This document shows positions 26,670 to 34,941 of a stretch of DNA of 64,000 bases, in pieces (positions within the stretch are counted from its first letter, which is position 1; every line of letters starts with the position of its first letter). Where the stretch lies: NCBI GenBank assembly GCA_040877935.1, contig JBBDNB010000012.1, forward strand, positions 62,001 through 126,000. Reading direction: 5' to 3'. The notes below the pieces were generated by a model. It worked only from the letters and a program-made list of their open reading frames with translations, was not told where the DNA came from and searched no databases. The stretch comes from Chitinophagales bacterium (GTDB taxonomy: Bacteria; Bacteroidota; Bacteroidia; Chitinophagales; CAIOSU01). A program made the position numbers and the translations under genes.

Positions 26670-26792
26670 TGAAATGGTGATGGGTTGGTTGGGGTGAGTT
26701 GGAGACATTCATAATCAATGCTTTGGCTTTTGTGTAAACGAGAAACAGTTAAGTAGTTTACAAAAACAAAAAATTACGGACTTTTGCAGGAG

Positions 26793-27872
26793 ATGCCCGC
26801 TATCCGCAAGATCATACATATAGATATGGATGCTTTTTATGCTTCCATTGAGCAACGTGATAATCCAACATTACGCGGCAAGCCGGTGGCCGTTGGCGGT
26901 AGCGCGGAACGAGGCGTGGTGGCTGCTGCCAGTTATGAAGCGCGTAAGTATGGTGTGCATTCTGCTATGCCATCTGTTACTGCTAAGCGGAAATGCCCCC
27001 ATCTTATTTTTGTAAAACACCGCTTTGAAGTGTATCGCTCAGTGAGCATTCAAATACGGGAAATTTTTAGAGATTACACAGAACTCGTTGAGCCACTTTC
27101 ACTGGATGAAGCCTACTTGGATGTCACCAGCAATAAAAAGCAAATGCCCTCTGCCACTTTGATAGCTGAGGAAATACGCCAGCGGATCTTTGAAACTACG
27201 GGGCTTACAGCTTCAGCCGGCATCTCTTTTAATAAGTTTCTCGCCAAAGTGGCCAGTGATGTCAATAAGCCCAATGGCATTACCGTAATCCCGCCTGAAA
27301 AAGCTACTGCATTTTTGGAACAGTTGCCTATCAATAAGTTTCACGGCATTGGTAAAGTAACAGAGGGAAAAATGAGAAAGCTGGGCATCCACAACGGTGC
27401 AGATTTGAAAGGATTTTCAGAAATTGAACTGGTCCGGCAATTTGGTAAATCAGGGAGGCATTATTACAACATTGTGCGCGGCAAAGATGAACGGGAGGTG
27501 GAAGCCAACCGCATTCGCAAGTCGGTGGGTGCAGAAAATACCTTTGAAAGCGATTTGAGTAGTGAAACAGAAATGCTGCAGGAGCTGGAAAAAATAGCAG
27601 CTAAAGTAGTAGAGCGACTGAAAAAAAGTAAAACCAAAGGCCGGACGATCACCTTAAAACTCAAGTATCAGGATTTTAAGCAGCACACGCGCAGCAAGAG
27701 TTTCCCTTATTTCCTGGAGCCCGATGAAAAATTAATAATGGGAATTGTACGGGAATTGCTGCACCAGCCCTACTTCCCAGAAAAATCAGTGCGTTTGCTG
27801 GGCATTACATTTTCCAATCTTAATAACGAGCAGCCAAAAGGTACAGGAGCGCAGTTGACTTTGCAGTTTTAG
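26793..27872 (+). CDS. dinB: DNA polymerase IV (Y-family translesion polymerase)
   Basis: 359 residues from ATG 26793 (a TTG three codons earlier is possible). The palm begins IIHIDMDAFYASIEQRD, with the first catalytic aspartates, and the second acidic site is SLDEAYLDVT near residue 105. The helix-hairpin-helix/thumb region FHGIGKVTEGKMRKLGI near residue 185 and a little-finger domain complete the family length. The C-terminus lacks an obvious beta-clamp motif beyond QLTLQF. It copies past damaged bases in the cytoplasm. It stands alone and is preceded by a GC-rich palindrome. Confidence 0.93.
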   Translation: MPAIRKIIHIDMDAFYASIEQRDNPTLRGKPVAVGGSAERGVVAAASYEARKYGVHSAMPSVTAKRKCPHLIFVKHRFEVYRSVSIQIREIFRDYTELVEPLSLDEAYLDVTSNKKQMPSATLIAEEIRQRIFETTGLTASAGISFNKFLAKVASDVNKPNGITVIPPEKATAFLEQLPINKFHGIGKVTEGKMRKLGIHNGADLKGFSEIELVRQFGKSGRHYYNIVRGKDEREVEANRIRKSVGAENTFESDLSSETEMLQELEKIAAKVVERLKKSKTKGRTITLKLKYQDFKQHTRSKSFPYFLEPDEKLIMGIVRELLHQPYFPEKSVRLLGITFSNLNNEQPKGTGAQLTLQF

Positions 27873-28230
27873 TTGGACGGGGGAATATGGAAGTTAAGCT
27901 TCAATGGATACACTTGTTTGGAAGTTGAAAGCTTTGTTGGAAAAGGAGTGGCAGTTTTGAGGCTGACATCTCTTTTAGATTTTTTATCTGGCACTGTTTT
28001 CAACTTTTAGCATTTGGCGCAAATAACTTTTAGCGTCATTTCACTGCAAAATTATGTAGTGGTTGACTTTACGTGGCGCCAACAAACTTACAGAGTTTAG
28101 CATTTTTTACAAAATAAGTCAACTATTTGGTAAATCTCACTCTTAACAGAAAGTTTTTCGTCATTAATCATTTTTTCTAATGAATAATTCGGGTTTAACA
28201 GTTACTTTAGATATCTACTAGAATCACCCT
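27873..28230. other. Non-coding stretch, no clear feature
   Basis: 358 AT-rich bases with no open frame worth calling. The ten-base AACTTTTAGC occurs twice near 28000-28035. No terminator is apparent after dinB. Confidence 0.5.
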
Positions 28231-28671
28231 ATGGCTCCATCACTGCTATTTACGTACACAGCTTGTGGAATTTTCTTTCTCACTGGTCTAATCACTGGCG
28301 TTTGGAAGTACTACCATATCCATTCATCGAAGGAAGCACAAGCACCTGTCTATGTGGATATCGCACATCGAACATCGCTGATGTATAGTTTTGCCACACT
28401 GGTTCTGGCCAAATTTGTGGAACTAAGCCCCTATTCCGAGATGGTGACTTTCTGGTCGGCAGCAGCGCCCATCGTGTTTTTCGCTCTGGCGATTTCAACG
28501 TATGTGATTCATGGGGTGCTAAAAGACACCGATAATCAGATGAAAAAACCCCACAAACTGGGAGCATCCACGCTTCCTAATTGGGTGATTATCACATTTA
28601 TGGTGGCGCTGATCATAGCTGAGATCGGAGGGTTTGGAATTTTGTTTGTGGGATTCTTGAGCACGCTATAG
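28231..28671 (+). CDS. Four-helix membrane protein of unknown function
   Basis: 146 residues with four hydrophobic segments (about 5-27, 48-65, 72-95 and 118-143). The first loop carries WKYYHIHSS and VDIAHRTSLMYSF, so histidines near the membrane edge might bind metal or haem, but no family is recognised. Its base composition looks GC-richer than its AT-rich neighbours and it begins the accessory region, which may mean transfer from another lineage. It has no operon partner. Confidence 0.65.
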   Translation: MAPSLLFTYTACGIFFLTGLITGVWKYYHIHSSKEAQAPVYVDIAHRTSLMYSFATLVLAKFVELSPYSEMVTFWSAAAPIVFFALAISTYVIHGVLKDTDNQMKKPHKLGASTLPNWVIITFMVALIIAEIGGFGILFVGFLSTL

Positions 28672-28732
28672 CTCTGAAAACGCACAAGATGGCTGGAGCT
28701 CATAGCTAGCGGGTCTTGCCACGAGCGGGGGC

Positions 28733-30256
28733 TTAAGGCTCAATTTTTATTTCTTTATAAGTTACGGCTTTATTCAACTTGGTTATATGATAATTGATAT
28801 CATACTTACCTTTTTTGTGGGATGTAGAGTTGAATTTATTTTTTACATCCTGTAATATTTCTTGAGGGATGTTTTCTTCTGATTTAACTTGAAATGTTGA
28901 GTTTTTTTTCACAATTAATATAAAATCAACTTGATAGTTTTCTATATTTATAGGGTAAGTTGCTCTACTTTGCATATAGAGATTATTTTGGTAAATGCAT
29001 GTCCTAAGTTTATCAGATATATCTGGGATCCAGTACTCTATTATTTTTAATATATGAGAACTATCAGTATGCAAATCATATTCAATTTCAGACCTCCCAT
29101 TTGAATCGCAATCTAAATGGATAAAACCTTTTAATGAGTAACTGTAATTTTGATTTTTTAATTTTTCTAAGATATAGTTCTCTATTATTTCTTTTCTTTT
29201 TAAGTAAAGGGTTTTATTATGTTCTTCAACATTAATAATTGTGTTGCTTCTGAGGTTTAAAAACTCGTTATGTTTGGCTTTTACTTTTGCTATTCTTATT
29301 GAATCCTCCTCAATTTTCCTTAATCGGTCTAGTTCTCTTTTTTCGCGTGATAAATCATAAGGTATGATAATAAATACAGGATTGTACTCTTTTAAATAGT
29401 CTTCAAGGCTGGCTGCTACATAATCTTTATAATAGAGGCGAAATGGATCTTCATAAAAAAATAACAATCTACCAACTGAATACCTCCAAACAATATCGTC
29501 TGGCTGAAATGCAATATGGTTTTTAGCTATATATTTTATTGAGTCATTTTTTGGGTAAAGTAATTCTTTGCTTTGATGAGGTAATGAGACATATTCAATT
29601 CCATCTATAAAGGATGTATTTGATGACTTATCAAAATTCACATGAAAATTTCTAACAAACTCTGAAATATCGAGTTTCTTAATTATTCTACCTGTCTGTA
29701 TATTGCGCTTAAGCCTCCAATATAATATTCCTTTATCATATTTTTGAATATCTTCAATCTCAATAAAAGTATTGTTTTTCTTTATTTTTTCTTTTATTAA
29801 CCATTTGCCATCAAAAATACCTTCTTTGTTAAAATTGCCTTCAACATATAAATCACTGTGATTGTTGAAGTAAAATTCTCCTATTAATTTTCCATCCTTA
29901 AAAGTGCATGAACTTATCAGTGTTTTATTTGCTCCATCAATTTTAATTTTCGTCCATTTACCGTCTAATTTATCATCCTTGAAATTTCCAGATTGAACTA
30001 TATTGTCAGATATAAATTTCCATTCGCCAACTTTTAATCCATTTGCATATTGTCCTTTTATTTCATTTTTATTACCTGATTCTGATTTCCGTATATATGT
30101 GAATGCACCATGGTATATTCTTTCGTAGGCATCATTTTCATAATACTCATAAGTAGCCTCTCCACCTTTATAAGATCCCTTATAAGTTTTAATGTTTTGA
30201 GCAATAGATGCATAGTGTATAAAACACAAGCACAGAAGTATGCATTTATAAATCAT
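28733..30256 (-). CDS. Exported MORN/YwqK-repeat-like protein
   Basis: 507 residues with a signal peptide (MIYKCILLCLCFIHYASIAQ). Residues about 20-160 contain repeated G-x-Y/F-x(n)-G-x-W units: GQYANGLKVGEWKF, GNFKDDKLDGKWTK, GEFYFN and GNFNKEGIFDGKWLI, typical of MORN/toxin-antitoxin YwqK-like repeats. The second half is charged, with a coiled-coil-like stretch (LSREKREL...EEDSIRIAKVKAKHNEF near 305-340), and ends in a small domain with no name. The ATG overlaps the stop of the small upstream gene by four bases. Function unknown. Confidence 0.72.
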   Translation of the reverse strand: MIYKCILLCLCFIHYASIAQNIKTYKGSYKGGEATYEYYENDAYERIYHGAFTYIRKSESGNKNEIKGQYANGLKVGEWKFISDNIVQSGNFKDDKLDGKWTKIKIDGANKTLISSCTFKDGKLIGEFYFNNHSDLYVEGNFNKEGIFDGKWLIKEKIKKNNTFIEIEDIQKYDKGILYWRLKRNIQTGRIIKKLDISEFVRNFHVNFDKSSNTSFIDGIEYVSLPHQSKELLYPKNDSIKYIAKNHIAFQPDDIVWRYSVGRLLFFYEDPFRLYYKDYVAASLEDYLKEYNPVFIIIPYDLSREKRELDRLRKIEEDSIRIAKVKAKHNEFLNLRSNTIINVEEHNKTLYLKRKEIIENYILEKLKNQNYSYSLKGFIHLDCDSNGRSEIEYDLHTDSSHILKIIEYWIPDISDKLRTCIYQNNLYMQSRATYPINIENYQVDFILIVKKNSTFQVKSEENIPQEILQDVKNKFNSTSHKKGKYDINYHITKLNKAVTYKEIKIEP

Positions 30257-30510
30257 CTTTGAATATCCTTTATAAAATCCCTCAAAGCTTCAATAATAAG
30301 CTTGTTATTAGAATTGTTTTCGTTTAATATACTTTTTAATATTTGAATAGATAATTGATCAGGGATAATAAACCACATTGGATTACCAAATACTTTAGGA
30401 TAACTTACATCTTCAGAATTATAATCATCGCCATTCCATCTCATAGCTATAACACTATAATCGTTTTCCCAAATCCCTGAGATAATGGAAAACTTATCAT
30501 TATCATACAA
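30253..30510 (-). CDS. Small hypothetical protein, start codon uncertain (possibly a gene remnant)
   Basis: 85 residues if the TTG at 30510 starts translation. The frame is open a further ten codons to a TAA but has no ATG, GTG or other TTG there. The reading frame is tightly coupled to the next gene (ATGA overlap), which supports expression. The sequence is soluble, with a conserved-looking FGNPMWFIIPDQLSIQILKS core. I recognise no family. It may be the 3' end of a longer gene trimmed by recombination, as the flank carries a cassette-like inverted repeat. Confidence 0.45.
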   Translation of the reverse strand: MYDNDKFSIISGIWENDYSVIAMRWNGDDYNSEDVSYPKVFGNPMWFIIPDQLSIQILKSILNENNSNNKLIIEALRDFIKDIQR

Positions 30511-30654
30511 TATTTTTCTATATTCATTTTTTTGAATTTACTAATCTTGGATTTATTTATCAAAGTTAATTTTTTTCTGGGTATGTAAAGGGTAGAAGCA
30601 GTATCCATTGGAAGAAGGTTCGCATTTTCTCTGCTGAAAGCTTTGCTGCAAATG

Positions 30655-30775
30655 CGCTACAACTTGGGGGCAGTTGGGGGCTCTAACTTTTCGTTTTAGT
30701 ACTGACTTTTATTTCATTCACTTACTTTTCAGTTAAACAACTATACCCCAATTGATTATAGCCGATGTTGTAGCG
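30655..30775. repeat. Cassette-like inverted repeat downstream of the HEPN gene
   Basis: CGCTACAAC (30655-30663) and GTTGTAGCG (30767-30775) are exact complements 103 bases apart. Just inside, TTGGGG (30664-30669) pairs with CCCCAA (30746-30751). The layout resembles a recombination or folding site at a gene-cassette junction. The surrounding gap (30511-30797) has no gene. Confidence 0.55.
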
Positions 30776-30797
30776 GTTGTTTTTTATATTCTAAAAT

Positions 30798-31520
30798 TTA
30801 ATTATTATCAATTGTTACTAAATATTTTTTATACAATTCTATGAATACCTTGTCTATCAAAACCAATAGAAAAAAGTAAATAAAATAGTTTTCGTATTTG
30901 TGGTCTTCATTTGCTAATGTTTTTAGTGTTGGCAAATTCTGTTGATACGAGGGAGTGTTGTGTGCAATTCGATTTCTTTGCCTATACAAATGCTTTTCAT
31001 ACATTTTTTTCAATGATGTGTTTGCAAATAAGGTCGCTTTTTCATTAGCAAAATGTGTGGCTTTAATATCCTTTAAAATTGACTCAAAACTTAGAATATC
31101 TTTCTGTGCCCAAATTGATAAATTGGTATTTGAAAATGTATCTAAAATATCCGAAGAAGTTGTTATCAATATATCTTTTTTATCAATATCAATATTAGAA
31201 AACTTTAAACCATATTTTTCAATTTGCTTTATCAATTCCTTGTAAATCTTTTGCTTTTCTGAATAGCTTGAACATTCACCAAAAGGCATTCTTGTAAAAT
31301 CATATCTGTATTCGTAATCAACGGTCGCCATTTCCCAACAGACACATTTCATTTTCTGTTCTTGAAATCCTGTCATTTTTAGAAATACGGATTGCATTAC
31401 ATAGTCACACAAGGGAAAGGTTTCAATTCCACTTCCTATTCCTGTACTTGCAGACACAATATCTTTCAAAATGTCTGTAATTGGTGATAATATGAAATCG
31501 GTGTGATTGTTAGGACGCAT
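30798..31520 (-). CDS. HEPN-domain protein, probable RNase partner of the DUF262 protein
   Basis: 240 residues, soluble. The C-terminal part has the HEPN ribonuclease signature R-x4-H as QRNRIAHN (181-188: Arg182, His187) between long helices, followed by YFIYFFLLVLIDKVFIELYKKYL. The layout resembles the MAE_28990/MAE_18760-type HEPN-like nucleases. The first 100 residues are less clear. Its start overlaps the end of the DUF262 gene by 11 bases, so the two are translated together. In HEPN systems the RNase is kept quiet by a partner and released on infection or stress; that role here is inferred. Confidence 0.75.
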   Translation of the reverse strand: MRPNNHTDFILSPITDILKDIVSASTGIGSGIETFPLCDYVMQSVFLKMTGFQEQKMKCVCWEMATVDYEYRYDFTRMPFGECSSYSEKQKIYKELIKQIEKYGLKFSNIDIDKKDILITTSSDILDTFSNTNLSIWAQKDILSFESILKDIKATHFANEKATLFANTSLKKMYEKHLYRQRNRIAHNTPSYQQNLPTLKTLANEDHKYENYFIYFFLLVLIDKVFIELYKKYLVTIDNN

Positions 31521-32682
31521 ACTTTTCGAATACTTCTATTGATGAACTAATTCGCGACCTTAAATGTCCTAAGTTACTTGGTGCTTTTGTATGTGAGTTA
31601 TCATTTTTGAACACACTTATTTTAGTTTCAATTTTTTGTTTTAGTTCGTCTTTTTTTGTATTGTCTATCGTTTTGTTTTCAAAGACAATTGTGTATGTAA
31701 GACCAAAGAAATACATATCCAAATCAATAATTGATGGAAATTGATTTTTGATTTCCAATGAATTTAACGCTTGTTTCAAATTTAATAAACGGGCCTCATA
31801 TTGTTTGTTCGGGAATATGCTTGAAAACTTCCCATACTTATCATCAGTATCGGCAATAACGGAATAAATATATTCTTCGTAATACTTTTCCATTTTTGGT
31901 TTATAACTGCGTGCAACCTTGTTTACTGAATTTTCTTTGTTGAATTGCGACAATAAAGACAAACATCTAACAAAGTCAATTTTTGTTTCGCTACTCACAC
32001 CTTTTACCGCAAATGTTTTAGTGAAGTCGGGCACAAAAAACTGAACTAAATTTTGATCTAAAAAATATAAAGAAGCTCTACTTTCCTGTGGCAATAAAGC
32101 TTCACCTTGTATGTTTATATTTCTAAAAACGGAAGAGTAATATTTTTGCTGCTCCCTTTCATCTGTAACAAAAGGCACCAAGTAAGAAAAGCCTAAAAAT
32201 GTAGTTTCAAGAAACATATCGTCTATCTTGAAATCTATTTTTTTGTAGTTCCCGTCAGTAATTTTTGTAAGAATTTCTTGTTTGTTTTTTCCTTTTTCGG
32301 TTAATTTTTCAAACTTCCATTCAAGAATGTTGTCAAGTTGTTCGTCTATTTCTTCTTCGTCATCATTTTCATTTGCGAATTTTTCTATAGCTTTTTTGTA
32401 TGTGGTCTCGTCAGGGAATAAACTAAGGTATGCTAACAAAACACTTGTTAATCGCTGCTGTCCATCAAGTATTAAATTTTGATTATTATTTTTATTCTTA
32501 AAAGCTCCAATTGTCACGGGAGGAACAAATTGTTTTTTCTTAAATGTATCAATTAAGGTTTCAACTTTTTTTTCATTCCAAACAAAATATCGTTGATAGT
32601 CCGGAAGTATGATATTCTTTTTCAGAATTAATTCTATCCAATGTTTCAGACAATACTCCCCGTAATAAACTCTGTTGTCCAT
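31510..32682 (-). CDS. DUF262 (ParB/GmrS-like) protein of a probable defence pair
   Basis: 390 residues. The N-terminal domain carries LPDYQRYFVW (26-35) and LDGQQRLTSVLLAYL (72-86), the hallmarks of DUF262, a ParB-like nucleotide-binding fold found in GmrSD and related anti-phage systems. The C-terminus has no DUF1524 HNH nuclease motif, unlike GmrD-fused forms. The downstream gene, overlapping by 11 bases, supplies a HEPN RNase instead. The DUF262 part probably senses nucleotide or modified DNA and controls the partner; this is inference from related systems. Confidence 0.8.
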   Translation of the reverse strand: MDNRVYYGEYCLKHWIELILKKNIILPDYQRYFVWNEKKVETLIDTFKKKQFVPPVTIGAFKNKNNNQNLILDGQQRLTSVLLAYLSLFPDETTYKKAIEKFANENDDEEEIDEQLDNILEWKFEKLTEKGKNKQEILTKITDGNYKKIDFKIDDMFLETTFLGFSYLVPFVTDEREQQKYYSSVFRNINIQGEALLPQESRASLYFLDQNLVQFFVPDFTKTFAVKGVSSETKIDFVRCLSLLSQFNKENSVNKVARSYKPKMEKYYEEYIYSVIADTDDKYGKFSSIFPNKQYEARLLNLKQALNSLEIKNQFPSIIDLDMYFFGLTYTIVFENKTIDNTKKDELKQKIETKISVFKNDNSHTKAPSNLGHLRSRISSSIEVFEKYAS

Positions 32683-33141
32683 AAATTATTTTTCTTTACT
32701 GTGGTTCTTACCATTGTGCATTGTCGTCTTTAAGTAACCACTCATTTAACCCTCATAAAACTTCTTATACCTGACATGTAAGATTGTTGTATATACACAA
32801 GTGGTGTTAGGGTTTATCTATTGTAAATGTACATTTTTTCACAATTCATCAATAGGACTTTTAATATTTTTTATTCAATCAATCATCTATAAAAACGTGG
32901 TTTGGTTGTTCGGCTTAATCTTTGGAGATTCCCCGATCTTTAGTTCTAAGGGACATAAAGTCGGGGAATGACGGGGTTTCAAAAGGTATGGTAGTTTCCT
33001 AGACCTAAAATAAAAGCCGTCCTTTAGAATCCTTAGAGCGTGGCTTTGTGTGTTGGCTAAGGATGTGGCAATCTCCCAAATCCTACCAGATTCTTCCCTT
33101 CGCTTCCTGCCCCTGCCGATTCAGGCGGGTGCTCCGTTCTG

Positions 33142-33174
33142 CCCGCCCGTACCGAAAAGGTACGTTCGGGCGGG
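33142..33174. repeat. GC-rich hairpin
   Basis: CCCGCCCG (33142-33149) and TACC (33150-33153) pair with GGTA (33159-33162) and CGGGCGGG (33167-33174), with a CGTT bulge. The arms resemble those of the 26572-26669 element, so this is probably the same intergenic repeat family. Confidence 0.6.
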
Positions 33175-33254
33175 AATGACGGTTTCAATTTAACCTCAAT
33201 GCTGCTCTTTCTGTTTTCGAATCCAAAGCAATATTGTTATGAAAACGCAAACCC

Positions 33255-33402
33255 GCGTGAGGGATGGAAGCGGTATCCTTTTGGGGCGGGGCATTAGTGT
33301 TGCGGGCTTTGGGAAAGCGACCAGCGGAAGCTCATACTAAAGTCCATTTGCAACACTTTGCCATCGCACCAAAAGATAGAGCGGACAGCCCGGTAAACAC
33401 GC
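33255..33402 (+). ncRNA. Possible structured RNA or folded repeat element
   Basis: GCGTG (33255-33259) pairs with CACGC (33398-33402). Inside it, ATCCTTTTGGGGC (33275-33287) pairs with GCACCAAAAGAT (33366-33377) with one mismatch and one bulge. Between the stems the strands read GGAAGCGG and AGAGCGGACAGC, an unpaired pair of GCGG boxes. No promoter or terminator was found, so it could equally be a DNA repeat. Confidence 0.4.
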
Positions 33403-33677
33403 CATTCTGATGATTTGATGTGCTGATTTTTTGATGTGCTGATGGATTGATTTGAGGATGAAAAATAGTGTCTTAAAATTCAAATTCTACCATTTTTTGG
33501 CAGAAAAATTTATGTATTATCCTGAAACACTTGTAAATATTGATGGTTCAGAGGGGAATTATTTTGTCCAACTTTTTAAATGCCACCTCTTAGTTATGGT
33601 TTAAATCATTTTTATTTTGATATTTAGGTTTGTTTAGGATTTATTTTTTAGCAATTAGGATTTCCGGTTTATCCGGC

Positions 33678-34907
33678 TTAGGCTTTGTGCAGTTCCATCA
33701 CCGTAATTTCGGGCAAGATGCCGATGCGGCCGGGATAGCCGAGGAAGCCAAAACCGCGATTGACGTATAAATATTGTTGACCTTTTTGGTAAAGTCCTGC
33801 CCATTGTGGATAGATGTATTGGCTGGGGCTCCAGCGGAAGGAACCGAATTCTATACCAAATTGTGCACCGTGGGTATGTCCGGAAAAGGTGATGTCGATT
33901 TTGGGATATTTGGGAATGACTTGGGCATCCCAGTGGCTGGGGTCATGGCTGAGTAGGAGTTTTACGGGAATGTTTTCCGTACCTTTTTCAGCCAGGTCGA
34001 GTCGCCCTTTTTTGCCAAAGCGCTTGGCACTCCAGTTTTCTACACCAAGCACGGCAATTTTTTCGCCATTTCTTTCTATGATGCGGTTTTCATTGAGCAA
34101 AAGCTGCCAGCCCATTTTGCGCTGCATATCCTGTAGCAATTGCATGTTTTTATCCTTTTCGGCTTGGTCTTTCCAGCGGTAATAATCGCCATAATCGTGA
34201 TTGCCCAGACAGGAGTAAATGCCTTCTTTGGCCTTGATTTGGGCGAAATATTCCAGATAGGGCAAAAACTCATCTGCGCGGTTGTTTACCAAATCACCGG
34301 TAAACAATACAATATCTGGCTTTTCGCGATTGATCATTTCAATGGCGCGAAGGATGGGCCTTTTGGCAGTAAAGGAGCCGGAGTGGATATCGGAAATCTG
34401 CACGATTTTAAAGCCCTGGAAGGATTTTGGCAAATGGGGCAATTTCACCTGTGCACGGTGCAATTGGTAGTTGTAGGCATTTTTGACCATTCCGTAAATG
34501 CCGCTGAGCAAGGGGATGGCACCGAATACAATGGTGAGTTTCCCGAAAAATGATGCTCGGTCGGGCATGGTGCCTTCTGTTTTTTCGTCCCCAAAAAAGG
34601 AAAAGCTCCAGCGCAGAAATCTCCCGGTATCTTCCAATAGCAGGAAAAAGACTACGAATAACTTGGACAGGTACAAGAGCAGGATGACCGCAAAAATGTA
34701 AGTGCGCAGAGCATCTGGCCACAGCGGAATGGGGATGAACAAAATAGCCAGAACACAGGTCATGCTGGCAATGCCCACTGCCCAATAGCCCCATTTGATC
34801 CAATGGAGTTCGCTGCGAAATCCCGCCTTAAACGCCTGGAAGGCATAAAGGTCGATGAGAAACATCAGCAGTATTACAAAAAGTATGGGGGCAATAAGTC
34901 GGGTCAT
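33678..34907 (-). CDS. Membrane-anchored metallophosphoesterase (YkuE-like)
   Basis: 409 residues. Four hydrophobic segments in the first 130 residues anchor the protein. The calcineurin-like domain follows with all usual metal motifs: QISDIHSGSF near residue 170, FTGDLVNNR near 207, CLGNHDYGD near 238, LLSHDPSHWD near 328 and FSGHTHGAQFG near 350. It would hydrolyse a phosphodiester or phosphomonoester, possibly on a lipid, at the membrane. It is divergent from the peptidase gene, with 34 bases between the two starts, so they share a regulatory region. Confidence 0.88.
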   Translation of the reverse strand: MTRLIAPILFVILLMFLIDLYAFQAFKAGFRSELHWIKWGYWAVGIASMTCVLAILFIPIPLWPDALRTYIFAVILLLYLSKLFVVFFLLLEDTGRFLRWSFSFFGDEKTEGTMPDRASFFGKLTIVFGAIPLLSGIYGMVKNAYNYQLHRAQVKLPHLPKSFQGFKIVQISDIHSGSFTAKRPILRAIEMINREKPDIVLFTGDLVNNRADEFLPYLEYFAQIKAKEGIYSCLGNHDYGDYYRWKDQAEKDKNMQLLQDMQRKMGWQLLLNENRIIERNGEKIAVLGVENWSAKRFGKKGRLDLAEKGTENIPVKLLLSHDPSHWDAQVIPKYPKIDITFSGHTHGAQFGIEFGSFRWSPSQYIYPQWAGLYQKGQQYLYVNRGFGFLGYPGRIGILPEITVMELHKA

Positions 34908-34941
34908 TGTGGTATTTTTGGGCTAAAATCAATAATCGATT

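Larger units (their letters stand above)
32683..33677. other. Long intergenic region with structured elements and no gene
   Basis: About 1 kb without a credible open frame. It contains a GC-rich hairpin (33142-33174), a possible structured RNA (33255-33402) and AT-rich filler at both ends. The first 150 bases should hold the promoter of the DUF262-HEPN pair, but no clean TAnnTTTG was found. Confidence 0.6.

Noticed and set aside
26448-26708. Minus-strand frame rich in Pro/Cys/Arg
   Set aside because: It is a reading of the GC-rich palindrome; low-complexity and without a start context.
30655-30775. Integron attC site
   Set aside because: The core does not fit RYYYAAC/GTTRRRY and no integrase is in the window, so only a cassette-like repeat is claimed.
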